Assembly: GCA_019188255.1 (NCBI GenBank)
Contig: JAETXT010000002.1
Location: 4,340,001-4,404,000 of the forward strand
Direction of reading: 5' to 3'
DNA: 64,000 nucleotides
Source: Verticillium longisporum
Taxonomy: Eukaryota; Ascomycota; Sordariomycetes; Glomerellales; Plectosphaerellaceae
Shown: positions 11,053-23,381 of the stretch, one piece after another
Numbering within the stretch: position 1 is the stretch's first letter
How the letters are laid out: every line of letters begins with the position of its first letter
Position numbers and translations under genes: made by a program
Notes under the pieces: model-generated
The model's input: only the letters and a program-made list of their open reading frames with translations
What the model was told of the DNA's origin: nothing
Databases searched by the model: none

Positions 11053-14000
11053 GACGAAAGAGAATGATGCGTCTAGAGCATCGAGAGGGCGCGCGGGAGA
11101 TCAGGGAAGATATGGAGAGGAGCAGAGGCAAGAGCCGACTCAGAGAGCCATGACGGAGGATACCCGCAAACAGGGCCCAAAGGAGACGACAGGGGCATCT
11201 GGAACAACGTCTGGATTTTTTTTAACCCTCGCTCGTCTCGATGCTCCTACCCGACTTCTTTGCACACTCCTTCTCTTAATGCTCCGACGGGATGACGGGA
11301 CGGGGGTGTTTGGAGTAGGGGTAGGGAGGTGCCAGTGCTGGGTTCTGACAGGGAAGAGGATAGGAGATGGCCGGGAGGTTGCATGTACCACGGGCGCAGT
11401 GACATGTTGCCAGCAGTACACGGTGGTATCCCCGGACGAGGTTCCCTTGCGGATGAGTCGGGCAGACCCCAGACGTTTGAGTGTGGTCCGGTCGCCCATC
11501 AGGGAGGGAAATGATAACGTGGTCGGCGGGCATGTCGTCAGGCGCTGGCCTGTCTGGCTGGTCGTCTGTCTTGGGCTGGATGCCTGCCTGTTCACTGGGC
11601 CCTGGGTGGCCATCCGTTCAAGACACTGGTCGGGATGGCCACATGGGAACAGCGGTGTAGGCGGTGAGGTGGCGCCTCATTGGGGGGGTAGAGAAGCCCA
11701 ATCAATAACGGACGGGCGTGTTCGAGATTGGCGGGGGACTCGGGATGTTTCTAGCGAGGCGAATGACAGGTGCGCAGATTGTCATTGCGACAGGAGGTTG
11801 GCAGGCAGGCAGGGAGACGGTAGGTGCAGAAGCAAACGCACAACGCACAACGCACATGCGGAACGCCGACGGCGAAAGGGCCATCGAGGACATGATGGAG
11901 GGGGCGCAGACTCACTATTGATGTCATGACGTATGGAAGCAACGGGAATGCTGTCTTATCGGGAATCTAGAACTGGCCCGGGGTGTTGTTGGTTGGCGTC
12001 GAGCAGGCAATCGGACAAGGCGAGGCAATCAAGCGTCAAATGAACGGAGGGGTGGGCGTGTTGCGGCTTGATGATCGCCCACAAAAGAAGCAAATATAGA
12101 GGAGGGGCAGCCAGTGAGCGAGACGGCGCGTCCTGCGAGCTGTGTTTGTGTGTTTTGTGTGCCGGATGGGTGGGTGCTGGGTGTAGGATGTAAGTTTTTG
12201 GAAGGTCTGGTCTCTCTCTCGTGTTTCGCCGAGGCGGCGGTGCGGCAGGGCGGGGTGAGACGACGGACGACGGTCGACGGTCAACGAGGGGGCCCAAGTT
12301 CAAGCATATGTGAGGCAGATCGTCGGAGGGTCCTTACCCAGAGAAGGGGGAGGAGAAGGAGGAGCAACAAAAAAAAAAGATGGGGAGGGGAAGCGAAGGT
12401 AGAGGATGAGGAGAGGGCCGGATGAGGGGCAGGGGAGAAGAGCAATTGCGGCAAGTCGAGTGCAGTTTGTTCCTTCCTGGTGGGAGCAGGCGCGGGCGGG
12501 CAATAGAGGGAAAGTAATCCCAGGTCACGGCTCGTAAGCAGCAAAGAACGGAAGGAGGGAATGGGAAGCTAAGGTTCAGGCACATGTGGTTGTGGATGCG
12601 AAGGTGGATGCGGATGCGGAGCAGCAGGTGCAGTACAAGCAGGTGATGATGATGATGTGGAGGGGGCGCCCGGCAGCGGCAGTGGCATTAGCAGTAACAC
12701 TGACAGCGACAGCGACAGGTACCTGCTTGGGCCTATCCCGGCCGATTCCACTTGGTTCCGCGACTAGGGGCCCGGTCTCTCCTGCCCCCGGAAAGGGACG
12801 CAACGAAAACGAGACCGTGGGGGAATTGGATGGCAAGAACAGCCCGCGAACGGAGCCAGACACCCAACTAAGGAAAAGACAGCACCTTGTGATGAGCTTC
12901 TTAGGCATCTGAGATTCATCGGAGCCTTCGCACTTCGTTCCTTGTTGAACTGAGCACACGAGCCCGACAACCCGAATCCCCCTGCCCGGACTCGAACTAG
13001 CAACGGTGCCGCGCTGTCTTCTTTCACAAGCGTTCCGATGTCCTTGGACCGTCTCCACAAGAAACCTCGCCCTACGCAGTACATCGCCCTACCATGCATG
13101 CTTTGCGAGTCGTGCCCAGGCACCCAAGCAGCCCCAACACCCCAGCAGCCCCCCAACACCCCGTCTCAATACCGGACAGGTACGATAGATGGCGCCAATG
13201 GCCATGGCTGGATTCTTGCATACTAGTGTCCGAGCCAGCATGGAACGAGAAAGCCGCTCGTAGGAGACTGGTTGACATCGCGTAATAATCCGTTGAGCGA
13301 CAGCTGCTAGGGGCGCTGCTAGGCTCACAGATCGATGGTGCCGGACAGCCCGTGAAGGGTCCGGCGACGGCGGGCTCAGTCCGCTCTGTCAAGCGTGTCA
13401 GGGTCCAGGGCGTCTGTCTGTTTTGTTGTTCCAGTCGCTGACATTCTATTAACGATCTTTCTCTTTCAGGGTCCACCTTGTTACTATTGCGCAGGAGAAA
13501 ATGCTCAGTGACACACGATGGCTTCATCGCCCTCTAGGCTTCAGCACCGAGGGCACGCGCGTCGGTCACTAAAAGATTGACTCGTTAGGACCCAACTACC
13601 CGGGCTTCCTCCCTGTGGCCAGGCCTGTCTATGGGCCTGTTACTCTGTCAGTTGTCAGGCAGGACAAGAACACGGAGCCTAGGTGAGCATAGATGATGAC
13701 CCGAGATCCCAACCAAAAAAACCTCCCCTGATCGTCGCGGGGTTTCCCTATCCCTGCCCGCTGCCTGGTGCCGCCAAGCAGGTCGCTGGTGCTCGCTCGT
13801 TCGTCGGTCCACCCATTCCAGAATGCTTCCAACCTTCCATTTCGCGGTCCCCACGCCGAGGGAGCCACATCCACTCCTCTTCCTGCACACGCACGCCCTG
13901 CGCCCGGGCTCTGGCCCGAGCTGGGTACAGGGGGCTAGAACCCCAGTCGAAGCCCAGCACGCCATCAATTTGTACTTGCGCCGCTTTTAGTCACTGGGAC

Positions 14001-17000
14001 CGCTTCGCAACGTCTCCCGCAATGGCTCCTCGAATCTACGGCTTAGTTGCACACTTCTGCTCCACTACTGAACCAGATGCCGTTTGCTTGGCAGGTGATG
14101 CCGCAGGTCAGGCCCGCGTTTTGAACTCGATGGATGCGACAACCTCGCCCACTGAGCTGACCCGATGCGATTGGTGACTGGAGAAGAAGTGTACCACTTT
14201 AAGCGTTTCCTAGAGAAGGTTGATAGACCGATATGTGCTCCTCACTCGGGCATGAGGAAAGGGAAGTACTTCACTTTGTGCGCATGCTAACGACGCCCAT
14301 GTCACAGAAGTCAGGATATTTGACTGGCCCTGCGTCTCTGTAAGGTCGCACGAAACCTCTTGATTCCTACCAACACCATCTACCACGCTGTTGGATCAGG
14401 TCTGGAATTTCGGCATGTTGAACTATCCAGACCGAGTTGCGCTACTCACTGTTCCTCAGGTAGACGAAGGACAGGTGTGACGTGTTGGTCCGTCCACCCG
14501 CACTGCTGATAACGCCGATACGGACCTCTGTGATCGCCGCCTAATATTGGTCACTGGCTTTCGGCCGAGTGGCCCATGAGCTAATCGGTCGAGCCATTCG
14601 ATGAAGTTCCCGATGAAGGCTATCTCACCTGCACGAGTCTCTCACATCCATGGATCTCGAAGAACGAATACCCGCGGTTGATTTGGACCTCGCTCCCGTG
14701 CTCACCGAATGTCGATCAATTTTTGCGCTGGCCAGAAAGCATTGCTTGCCCTACCAGCTCCATGGACACGGTGGGTCGGTCGATTCGGAACACAGCGTCT
14801 CAACCATCATCTTTGACATAAAGCCTTCTTTTATATATTCAAAGTCCGAGTCCAATTCCCGTGCAGATCGAACGCGAGAGATGCCAAGATCTCTGCTCTA
14901 AGCCATAACTCATGGTATCTGAACGATTGTTCATGCACAGGGGGGATTCATACTGTCTTCGAGGCGCGTGCCTCGTGGTATGGGGTTTCTGATCCCTATC
15001 AACTTGGTCCGTGCTCATGGAGTCGGCAGGGTCAAACTTTGTCGAAATCTCGAGAAATGCGAAGATTGGGTGAAGTATGGTTGGTTTTCCGTAAGTAAAA
15101 CCAACTATATCTGAAAAGGTCCTGTTTACGAAGCTGACCCTTCTCTGGACCTGCTACGCCGAATGCGTGAGTACTACATGGGCAATTCCTCTGTGCACCC
15201 GTGCTGACGGGGGTTGTAGTGTACGAAGTAAAGTCCCGGTGGCTGGCGGAGCAAGTAGCTTCTCGAGAAAGCGTACCGTGCAAACAAGCACCTCATCCAA
15301 CACTTTTGTCAATGTAAGAGGGTGGAGAATTGACAGGAAGAAGATCTTGGATCATGGTTCTAACATGATGCGCGGGCCGTGCATGATCATGACACTGCTC
15401 TGGCCTACATGTCAAATCTGGTTCTCTCACAAATCATCGTGCTGCTCACCCCGCGAAATGACGAGATGGTAGTCACTGATGCCATGAGAGACAGCGTGGC
15501 CGTTCGAGAGAGCGCATATGTGGGTGTAATGGTAGCCTCCCAGCCGTTTGGAACGCCAGGACGCCTAAATGCATGTCAACAACACCGTCTCCTATCGCCA
15601 GAACCTCGTCCAGCAGCAAGCACGCTAGGCTGCGTGTGGACATGGAATCGTCCCCGTGGGACCCCTGATCTCTCGGTACCCATCATCCACCGCATCAGGT
15701 CAGACCCAGTTATCTCTTTCATCTCCTGCCAATTTACCATCCACGACTCGAACGAATGCGACACGAAGATCGTCGGATAGTCAGTATTGGCTGCTAGGTA
15801 CCTCTTCCGTCAGGGCCAAGGATACGGGATCTTCTGCTGCAGCAAGCTGCCTACACCGCCAGACGAGGAATGCCTTCTTCTGGCCTGTTCGGGTGGAAAG
15901 CACCCGGCGTGTCATGGAACAAGGTAGTTGACTCCATCATTTCCATCATCGCATCGTCACGCACCGACGGATGTTCGACTTGACCAGCTGCGGCAGTCTC
16001 CTCAACCGAGACTTGTTTTTGGCCCTGTCAACCTGCTCAACGACACTAGGGGAGCGTTCCCGGTCTTGGTCTTGGAGAGACCTGAGACACAAATGGAAGC
16101 CATGAGTCGGCATTTGCGAGATGAGACGAGTGATGAGCTGTTCAGTCATGGATGATTTCCACCCCTTTGCCGCCGCCGACCCCAGAGAACCCGCTGTCGA
16201 CCGCAGGGTGATGCAGAGCTGACGGCATGCCACGGATAGCTCTATCGCTGATGCGACCTCGTCACCAAGTCAGTCAGTACCCGACCTGGTGTCGGGCATA
16301 TTCGGTACCAACGAGACAAAGGCGTCCGCCAGGGTCAACAGCCTAGGTACGGGACACCACGGTTATCACGCACTTGACATTCCGACAAGACTATTTGCAA
16401 CAGCAGACCGGTGGCCCGAAGCGAGGACCGGTCTACAACCAGGCGCACATGGCACCGTTGCAGCCACCGACCAGAGACGCATCCGCTGGGCCGATATTCC
16501 AGCGCCATCGCTGTCCGACCAGGCCTGCCACACATCAGCCAGCCCATGCGCCCATCCTCTAGCCTTCAAGTTCGAGACGGCCTGTCGTCTCATCTCGCTC
16601 CGCGGCCACCGCACTCTCCGCACCCTCCGCATCTCGCCTCTTCCCAGCAGTGCGCGCCGCCATGCAGTGACGCTGCAGTGTGACCTTGGGCTCGGCTTTC
16701 GTCATCCGTCTTCACGTGTGTAGGCTTGCCTTTCGCCTTTCACATGTCCTCCCGTTTGTGGAGTAGAATAGGCCGAGCATCACCTGTCACTCTGCTCAAG
16801 CACGCCGTGCTAATCGGTCCGTGGCGGGCGAGATTGACCGAAATCACTCCCAGCGCCCTGTTCATCACGACGTGTTCCCCTGCAGTAGTCGCTGGCTGCC
16901 GCTGGCCTCGAGCATGGTTGAGAGCGTGCCCCGATACGAGAGAGAGCAGCATGGGCCCGCCACCTGAGAGACCAGCCAGGCGTTGCAGCGCAGGACAAGA

Positions 17001-18634
17001 TTTCATCATAGGAAAACCAAAGAAAAATGGTTGAGACTGAAAACCTGCGCGACCTCAAAAGTTTCCCATTTGAGCCTCCGGCCATTCTCTCGCCGTGCCC
17101 AGACGCGACCATGTGCTACGCGAAGTGTGTGTGCGTGTGTGCGCGCCGTGAAGCATGCCACACATGCAACCCGACAGCCGTTCATCCCATGTCCCCTTGT
17201 TTCGTGCCCTGGAGCGGGCGAGAGCCAACCTCGCGCCCACTAGTTAGGCAAACGCGATTCTTCTCCGCATCATCGACATACCCCTGCCAGGGCCAGGACC
17301 GACATGCACTGCACCTTGCATGCATCGAGAGAGAAAAAAAGTTCGCTTGCACTGCTGCTGCTGCAAGGCATCCGAGTCTCGTCACCCGGTATCGGCTGCA
17401 ACGCAAGACCCCTGAGACGTCATGACGGCAGAGCATCAGCGTCTTTTCTGTCACCGTCCCTCCCCCCTGACGCCATCTCGACTTTAGCCGCGCAGCCCAG
17501 GGCGCACACCGGGCGGCCGGTGGCCGGACGCACGCCGTGTGTGCTTCGTCCCTCGTCCGGTCCTCCCCATTCTTTCATTTTTTCCTCACACCGGACAATC
17601 TGATGCCGTCCGTCTCACCCTGGCACGCGGACGAAGGACCCTGTATGGGGACTTGAGACTGTAGCTCTCGCTTCACGCGTGCATGGCCAAGTGCGCCATC
17701 GCCAGGGATCCCAGCCGGTCGTCAGACGGCCCGACGAACGTGAAAGGGGGGACGGGCTGGCTGGGTGTTGTTGCAAACTGGACTGAACCGACTGCCGCCG
17801 CCGCCGCCTCGCCAAATAACCGTGATGCCATGACCATGAAGACAGACGCCACCCCCGGCTCAAATCACTTCTCGCCTATTCGGCTCTGCATCAGCCACTA
17901 CCGGCGATCGACACGTGCAAAGTCACCCGCGTCGACGCCCAGGTACCTCCGTGGTATCACCTTGTCGTTGCAGTGAGCGTGGTAAAATCATGTGTTATTC
18001 CTTCCGCTGTGATCTGTATGCAAGTCCGGTTCCCGTGCCAAGTTCCAACCACCACCCCATGGGGCAGGGCAAAAAAGCCCAGCTCGCCCTTGCCCGAGGG
18101 GGGGGCAGGATACCCTTCCTAGCAAAACCACCGCCGCCCTTATGCTCGACATTGTCATGCCTTGATGCTTAACGCCCCTGAAAGATTATACAGTCCCCCC
18201 TTCCGCCCCGTGCCTCCTCCCCCCCAGCCTACCGTCCGCTCGTGGGGGGAAGGTAGTCCGTACAGCGCAGGTAGTGTAGTGATACAGCGTTCCCCGCGTA
18301 AGCCCGCCTGTCCAAACGCCGTGGGAAAATGCAAAAACAAAAGAAGAATTACAGAAGTTGTGAACAGAGAGATAGGGTGTGAGAATGCGCCCCCTCATCC
18401 CCGAACCCCATGAGACCGACCAGCTTCGCCAAAGCCCGGCCGTCCTCATGCGTGATCCGCCCTCCGTGCCTCCATCCGTGCCCTCCAGCCTTTCCGCGCA
18501 GCAGGCGCTTGAGAAAGGGCATCAGCATCGACGGCGACACCAGCAGCCGTCGTGATCGTCGTCGCCGCGGGCTCCTCAGGCCGATCCATATCCAACCCTT
18601 GTCGCCCGTCTTTCCCGCGCGCCCGCGCCTCACG
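11053..18634. other. 7.6 kb stretch without a supported gene
   Basis: Only chance-like ORFs up to about 310 codons are seen, with no domain, no consistent third-position bias and no believable splice chain. The first 2 kb next to LST7 is rich in purine/pyrimidine low complexity (for example 12340-12420 and 12580-12665). The remainder is mixed-composition DNA. It may hold long leaders, non-coding RNA or fast-evolving genes I cannot recognise. Confidence 0.5.
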
Positions 18635-20379
18635 TCAATCGACAAACGGATCGCCCATCTCCAGCCTCTTAGCCGCCGGCTCGCCGTCGCCCGCCGTGGA
18701 CGCCGTGCCGTCGGTCGAATCTCTCGACGTTGTGCTGGCACCTGCACCTGCACCCGCGCCCACGCCTACGCCCACGCCCCCCTCGGCCGCCGCGAGCGCC
18801 GGTGCGTACCGCTCGAGCCACATGCGCCGCAGCACGCTGTAGAGGAAGAGGAACTGCGGCGGCGCCTGGACCATGCTGGGTCGCTGCTCGCGGAGGGCCT
18901 CGACCGTCGCGTGGATGAGGTCTGGCCCCGCGGCCGGGTAGGCTTCGAGAAGGCCGGCGTCGAGCTCGCGCATGAGGTGCTCGAGCGTGATGAAGGTGCC
19001 CGTGCGGCCCACGCCGGCGCTGCAGTGGATGATGCGCGGGGGCGGGCCGGAAGTCGCTGCTGGGGCTGCTGCTGGGGCTGCTGCTGGGGCTGCTAGCGTC
19101 GAGTCTGTGTCCGAGAGGCTCATGTTGCTGCTGCCGGTGTTGTAGTCGCGGGAGAGGCGCATGAGGGTTAGGAAGCTGCCGAGGTCCTCGAGGGCGGGTG
19201 CGCCAAAGTCCGGCCAGCGCGTGTAGAGAAAGTGCCAGATGACCTGCTCCGTGGGCTCGGGAGCCGGCGAGGCCGTCTGCGTCACTTCAATGTCGGCGTC
19301 GTCGGCGTCGGCGTTGGGGGCGGCAGAGGGCGCCGGGGGCGCGACGCGCAGGATGAGCTTGCGCAGCTCAATGGCGCCGTCCTCGAGCGTCTCCATCGAG
19401 TCGAAGCGCAGCTCGGCGCCCCAGCCGTCTTCCCAGCCATCGTCCTCGTTGAGAATCCAGGGTTCGTCCTCGGCGGACATGGGAAAATAGGGGTAGCACT
19501 TGATGGTGCCGTTCTCGAACATGGTCGTCAGCTGGACAATGACAACGGGCGAGTCAAACTGCTCGGCGACCATGCGCCAGACAGAGTCGACCGAGTTCTC
19601 GACGGGCCCTTGCATGGCAATGTAGCGCAGCGGGGCCGGAGCAGGCGACCCGAGGCCTCTGCGTGGGGAGGGCAGAACGACGGCCGAGGCGTTGACGTAA
19701 TCGAGCGTGCCGTCGGGGACGCGCAGGCGGACGCGGTTGCGGTTGTAGGGCTTGATGTTGCAGTAGCGGTCCATGACGCCGCGGCGCATGTCGACCTGCT
19801 TATGGACGGCATATCGGTAGGTCGAGTCGGGATTCGTGGCGGCCTCCTGGGCCATGGCATTGTGCAGGCGATTGCGTTCGGTCCAAGTGAGGTCCTGGAA
19901 TTTCGAGTGGATCCCTAGGGGTCATGCATGTCAGCTTTGCCATTGAGAAGCCGAATTGTTATTTTGTAGAGGAGAGGAGCAGTACCTTCTTGTGACAAGT
20001 CGAGGAACGAAGGCATCTTCAGCTTGTTCCTGTCTGGTGAGTCCGCCAGTAGTCCGTCGCGATGCCGCAGGGAGACAGGTGACGCAGGCATGGCGTCAGC
20101 GAGGCCATCACGGGTCGACGTCAAGGTCGGAGGGGGTGAGGAGGAGGCTGGCGGCGGCGGCGGCGGCGCTGGGGATCGGGCGCGCTTGGCGGAGGAGCGA
20201 AGGTGTCGCAGGGCGCTCTTGCGAAAGCTGCCCTGCTTGCCGGGTGTCGTCGCCGAGACGGCGAGGGGGGTCGTGTTGCTCGTCGGGGAGGATTCGGCGG
20301 CGTCGGGCACGGTGAGGGTCTTGGGATCGGTGGCTATGGTGGGCGCCTTGGGCTTGCGGCGGAACTTGGGAATCTCCAT
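18635..20379 (-). CDS. Non-receptor protein tyrosine phosphatase (Pyp/PTP1-like)
   Basis: Two exons, 19986-20379 and 18635-19914, are joined by a GT-AG intron, giving about 557 aa. After a basic, proline-rich leader, the PTP domain spans about residues 145-525. It has the substrate-recognition loop YCNIKPYNRNRVRL, the WPD loop (TRWPDFG, near 365) and the catalytic P-loop HCSAGVGRTGTF (Cys near 427, HCX5R). The C-terminus is a Gly/Ala/Val and Ser/Thr low-complexity tail. An Ala-Pro repeat from tandem 'ctgctgggg' DNA sits just before the P-loop. By family knowledge, fungal PTPs of this type dephosphorylate MAP kinases, so a link to cell-wall or stress MAPK signalling is possible but not shown. 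The in-frame upstream ATG at 20655 would add 92 residues; MEIPKFRRK at 20379 looks more like a natural start. Confidence 0.88.
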
Positions 20380-21569
20380 GGTCGCGGCTCGCGGGATGCT
20401 GATGGGCGCTGTGGGATGGAGGCAGAGGCTGCCGGGTCGCCGCCGGTTGAGGAGTAGTCCAGGTAAGCGTCGGATGGTTGCGGCTGATGGGTGCCCGGAA
20501 CTTGGGTGGTTGGAGGCCAAGATGTCGTCGTCGGCGGCGGCAAGGCTGAGCGGGAGCTGGTCGTCGAGTGGCGTGTGCGAGAGACAGAAAGGATGGACCA
20601 GGTCGGGACGTGCAGACAGAACAGAACGGGTGGACGCGAGATCGAGAACCGACAATGTAAATCAATGTCGATCACAAGGCTCGGGGCCGCAATGAACAGT
20701 GCCGAGTTTCGAAAGGCTGTCGAGGCGTGTCACAGGATCTCCAAGGGGCACGTGCTGTGACGTGAGAGATCCTTCGGCGAGGGTGGGCACGCGGCGGGCG
20801 TGTGAAGGTTGATCCCAGAGAGAAAGAAAAAACAGGGATGGGAAAGGAGATGGATTGCCAGAGAGGCTCGTTCTCGTTCTCTCAATGGGAGGTTGCGTTG
20901 CGGAGGGATCGATCCAAGATGATCTCGCCACTTTCACGTCGTTGGCTCCCTCGCGCTCCCCCAGGACGCTCTCTCTCTCTGGCCAGGTTGAAGTCCAGGT
21001 CCAGGGGTAGAAAACTTGTTGCAGGGAAAGAAGGACATGGGGGGCGGAGAGGCGGAGGATGATTGGAAATACCACAGCTCCAGCGTTCGGAGATGGCACA
21101 TTGATCGGGCCAACAAACCCAGATTGGGCGCGATGTCATCTTGGGCATGCCAATGTCCGTGTCCACGGGCGGAGGGCAGGGGGCAGGGGGCAGAGGGCAG
21201 GGGGCAGGGCGGCCTGCAGCCCTGGCTGGTGCCAGGCAGCTTGCCACTGTGGCCTCCTGTGAGGTGCGCAGTGCTGGGGCATCGCTGAGGCGCCGTGCTG
21301 ACCTGTACGGTACCCCTAGTAGGCGCATCGTGGCACGTCTGAGTGATCGACGCCATGTCGACTAGTAGGAGTTGGGTAGGGTCGGTTCGGATCGTGGCAC
21401 GTCTGAGACCACGATGATCGACGCCTCTCAGCTCGCTGCATGTCAACCCTCTATTTTTATCCGACAGCATGGCAAAAAACATTCATTCGTAGGGTCGTAT
21501 TATTCAGACGCTTCCATGGCATTCGAAAAACTTACCTCCCCAGCAAGAATGAGCATGAGTATCAGGATA
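20380..21569. other. PTP upstream region
   Basis: Between the start of the phosphatase gene and the end of FMP25. It contains a CACGTG at 20749-20754, a nearby TGACGTGA, a G-run tract at 21174-21209 and a 16-bp direct repeat (TCGTGGCACGTCTGAG at about 21328 and 21392). No gene is supported. Confidence 0.5.
21174..21209 (+). repeat. GGGCAGGG tandem run, G-quadruplex candidate
   Basis: Six runs of three to five G are separated by 2-4 nt spacers (CA or CAGA). This satisfies the usual four-run intramolecular quadruplex pattern with very short loops. It lies about 800 bp upstream of the phosphatase start, with the G-rich strand being the non-template of a plus-strand transcript. Confidence 0.6.
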
Positions 21570-23381
21570 TTACCGTGCCGTGCAACAGCATCGTACATGG
21601 AATACACCGGCACTCCAGCCCTTCGTACACGGCCGTCGAGCGAGGCTGGCCTTGCGTCCCTTGCCATCCTCGCCGAGCCTGACCGTCTTGCGCGGCGTCA
21701 GCTGGAACCGGTGGAAATCGCCCGTGGCCCCGCCGTCGAGCGGCTGGATGTACGTCGGCGCGTTGACGTTCGACCGCTTGCCCGTGCCCAGTTGGTAGTG
21801 CTCGTTGCCGCCCCAGAAGACAACGTCGGCGCCCCAGTTGGTGTCGTTCTCCGACCCCCGCGCCGTCGTGCCCGTGTACGTCACGTTGGCCATGGTCGCC
21901 GCCGCGTGCGTGCTGCCCACCGTCATGTCGGCCAGCCGGATCGGCACCACCTGGTTGTTGGCTTCGTCGTACTCGCTGAGCCCCGACAGGTTCTTGATCT
22001 TGACCGGGTTCGACGACACGTGCGTCCACTTGCCCGTGCCCAGCGTGCCGAGGATGCCGCTGCCGCAGGCCCACGTGTCGGCCGTCGTGCGTGCCGTCTT
22101 GCGGTCGCCCGTGAACGCCGGCGGCGTGGCGTCGACGGTGAAGAAGGAGTTGAGTCCGCCGGCGGCGATCGACGTCACCCTGGGGACGAGGCCCGTGTTC
22201 GCGTAGAGACGCGGCACGGGGATGAGAGAGGGCACGTCGATGCTCTTGAAACCGGACTCGGACTGGAGACCCAGCTGGCCGAATGTGTTGTCGCCAAACG
22301 TAAACACCTTGCCGTCCTTGTCGAGCGCGACCGAGTGGTTGTCGCCCGTGGCAATCTTGACAACCTCGAAGCCCTTGAGGCCGAAGATCTCGTGCGGCTG
22401 GTCAAAGGCGCCTTCGGGACGTGTCGCCCAGCTGAGACCGGGCACTCCCATCTGTCCGACGGACGGGAATCCAGACAGGCTCGAGGCGACGGAGAAGACC
22501 CTGCCCTTGGAGGTCAGGAGCAGACCGTGTTGCAGACCGCTGCTAATGTCAACGACCTTCTCACCGCGGGAGAGGCCGCTCGGTGTCAGGGTTCGAATGG
22601 TGCTGGGCTCGAGGACGCTCGCGCCCGAGCTCCAAAAAGGAAACCAGGAGGACGAGGAGGACGACGACTGCTGCGCCCGGGCTTGCGCCTTCTCAGCCGT
22701 GTCTTGGTCGCCGAGCGAGGCCGGCACGGCGTAGACTGCGCCGTTGGAGGCCAGAGCGAGGATCCGGTCGTCCGAGACGGCGATCTTGGTGAGGTTCTTG
22801 CCCTTGAGCGTCTCCGCGGGGCTGGGGTCGACTTGGGAGAAGCCGAGGCCCCATTGCACGAGGTTGCCCTCCTCGGTGACGGCGACGCCAAAGTTTTGCG
22901 TCAGCTTGACGTCCCGCAGAAGCTTTCCGTCAAAGTAAGGAATCCTCCTGGGGAGCTTGACGTAGGTCTCCTTCGACTGCTGATCGACGACCTTGCCCGA
23001 GTTGGAGCCCCAAGCATACACACCGGGGTTCTCCCAGCTTTGGCGAACCTGTGCGTGCTGCGAGCTGATGATGTCCCGGTTGTGCTCCTTGGATGTCGCC
23101 TGCTGTCGCTCCTTCTCAAACTTGATCTGCGCCTTGGGGATGACAGGCTTGACTGCTCCGGCGTCGGTGCCGGGGAACAGGACGGGATAGTAGTAGGCGG
23201 CACCAGCGCCAGCGCCCAGAGCAAAGATGGCCAGGAATCCAGCGAGTCTCTTCACGCCGCCTCCTTCTTGAGGATTGGGGCGAGAGCGGTTGCTGGCGTG
23301 ACGAGCCCATGTTTGCGGTGTTCGGATGACTGGTTTCCCTGCCGCTCGCAGAGCTGGGAGGGTGCTTCTGTAGGCCCTCAT
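21570..23381 (-). CDS. FMP25: FMP25-like mitochondrial RCC1-repeat protein
   Basis: A single open frame of 603 aa. The N-terminus is basic and free of acidic residues for about 35 residues (mitochondrial presequence type), followed by one hydrophobic segment at about 45-66 (LAGFLAIFALGAGAGAAYYY). Residues about 115-560 carry RCC1-type beta-propeller repeats with glycine signatures such as GVYAWGSNSGKV, TFGDNTFGQLGL and FWGGNEHYQLGTGKR. This matches the fungal Fmp25 family, an inner-membrane protein linked in yeast to complex III assembly. The last ~25 residues, after GKGRKASL, are Cys/Arg-rich and do not resemble the ending I remember for the family. A 3' frameshift or a missed intron is possible. 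It is divergent from COG3. Confidence 0.83.
   Translation of the reverse strand: MRAYRSTLPALRAAGKPVIRTPQTWARHASNRSRPNPQEGGGVKRLAGFLAIFALGAGAGAAYYYPVLFPGTDAGAVKPVIPKAQIKFEKERQQATSKEHNRDIISSQHAQVRQSWENPGVYAWGSNSGKVVDQQSKETYVKLPRRIPYFDGKLLRDVKLTQNFGVAVTEEGNLVQWGLGFSQVDPSPAETLKGKNLTKIAVSDDRILALASNGAVYAVPASLGDQDTAEKAQARAQQSSSSSSSWFPFWSSGASVLEPSTIRTLTPSGLSRGEKVVDISSGLQHGLLLTSKGRVFSVASSLSGFPSVGQMGVPGLSWATRPEGAFDQPHEIFGLKGFEVVKIATGDNHSVALDKDGKVFTFGDNTFGQLGLQSESGFKSIDVPSLIPVPRLYANTGLVPRVTSIAAGGLNSFFTVDATPPAFTGDRKTARTTADTWACGSGILGTLGTGKWTHVSSNPVKIKNLSGLSEYDEANNQVVPIRLADMTVGSTHAAATMANVTYTGTTARGSENDTNWGADVVFWGGNEHYQLGTGKRSNVNAPTYIQPLDGGATGDFHRFQLTPRKTVRLGEDGKGRKASLARRPCTKGWSAGVFHVRCCCTAR

Noticed and set aside
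10994..11929. Long plus-strand ORF (311 codons) opposite and beyond LST7
   Set aside because: Antisense to a conserved gene in part, low-complexity composition, no domain; best explained as chance in GC-rich DNA.
12985..13075. tRNA-like T-loop (GTTCGAGTCC on the minus strand)
   Set aside because: No acceptor, D or anticodon stems that pair at the required spacing.
11053..18634. Biosynthetic gene cluster or transposon in the gene-poor block
   Set aside because: No synthase, transposase, reverse transcriptase motif, terminal repeat or target duplication seen.
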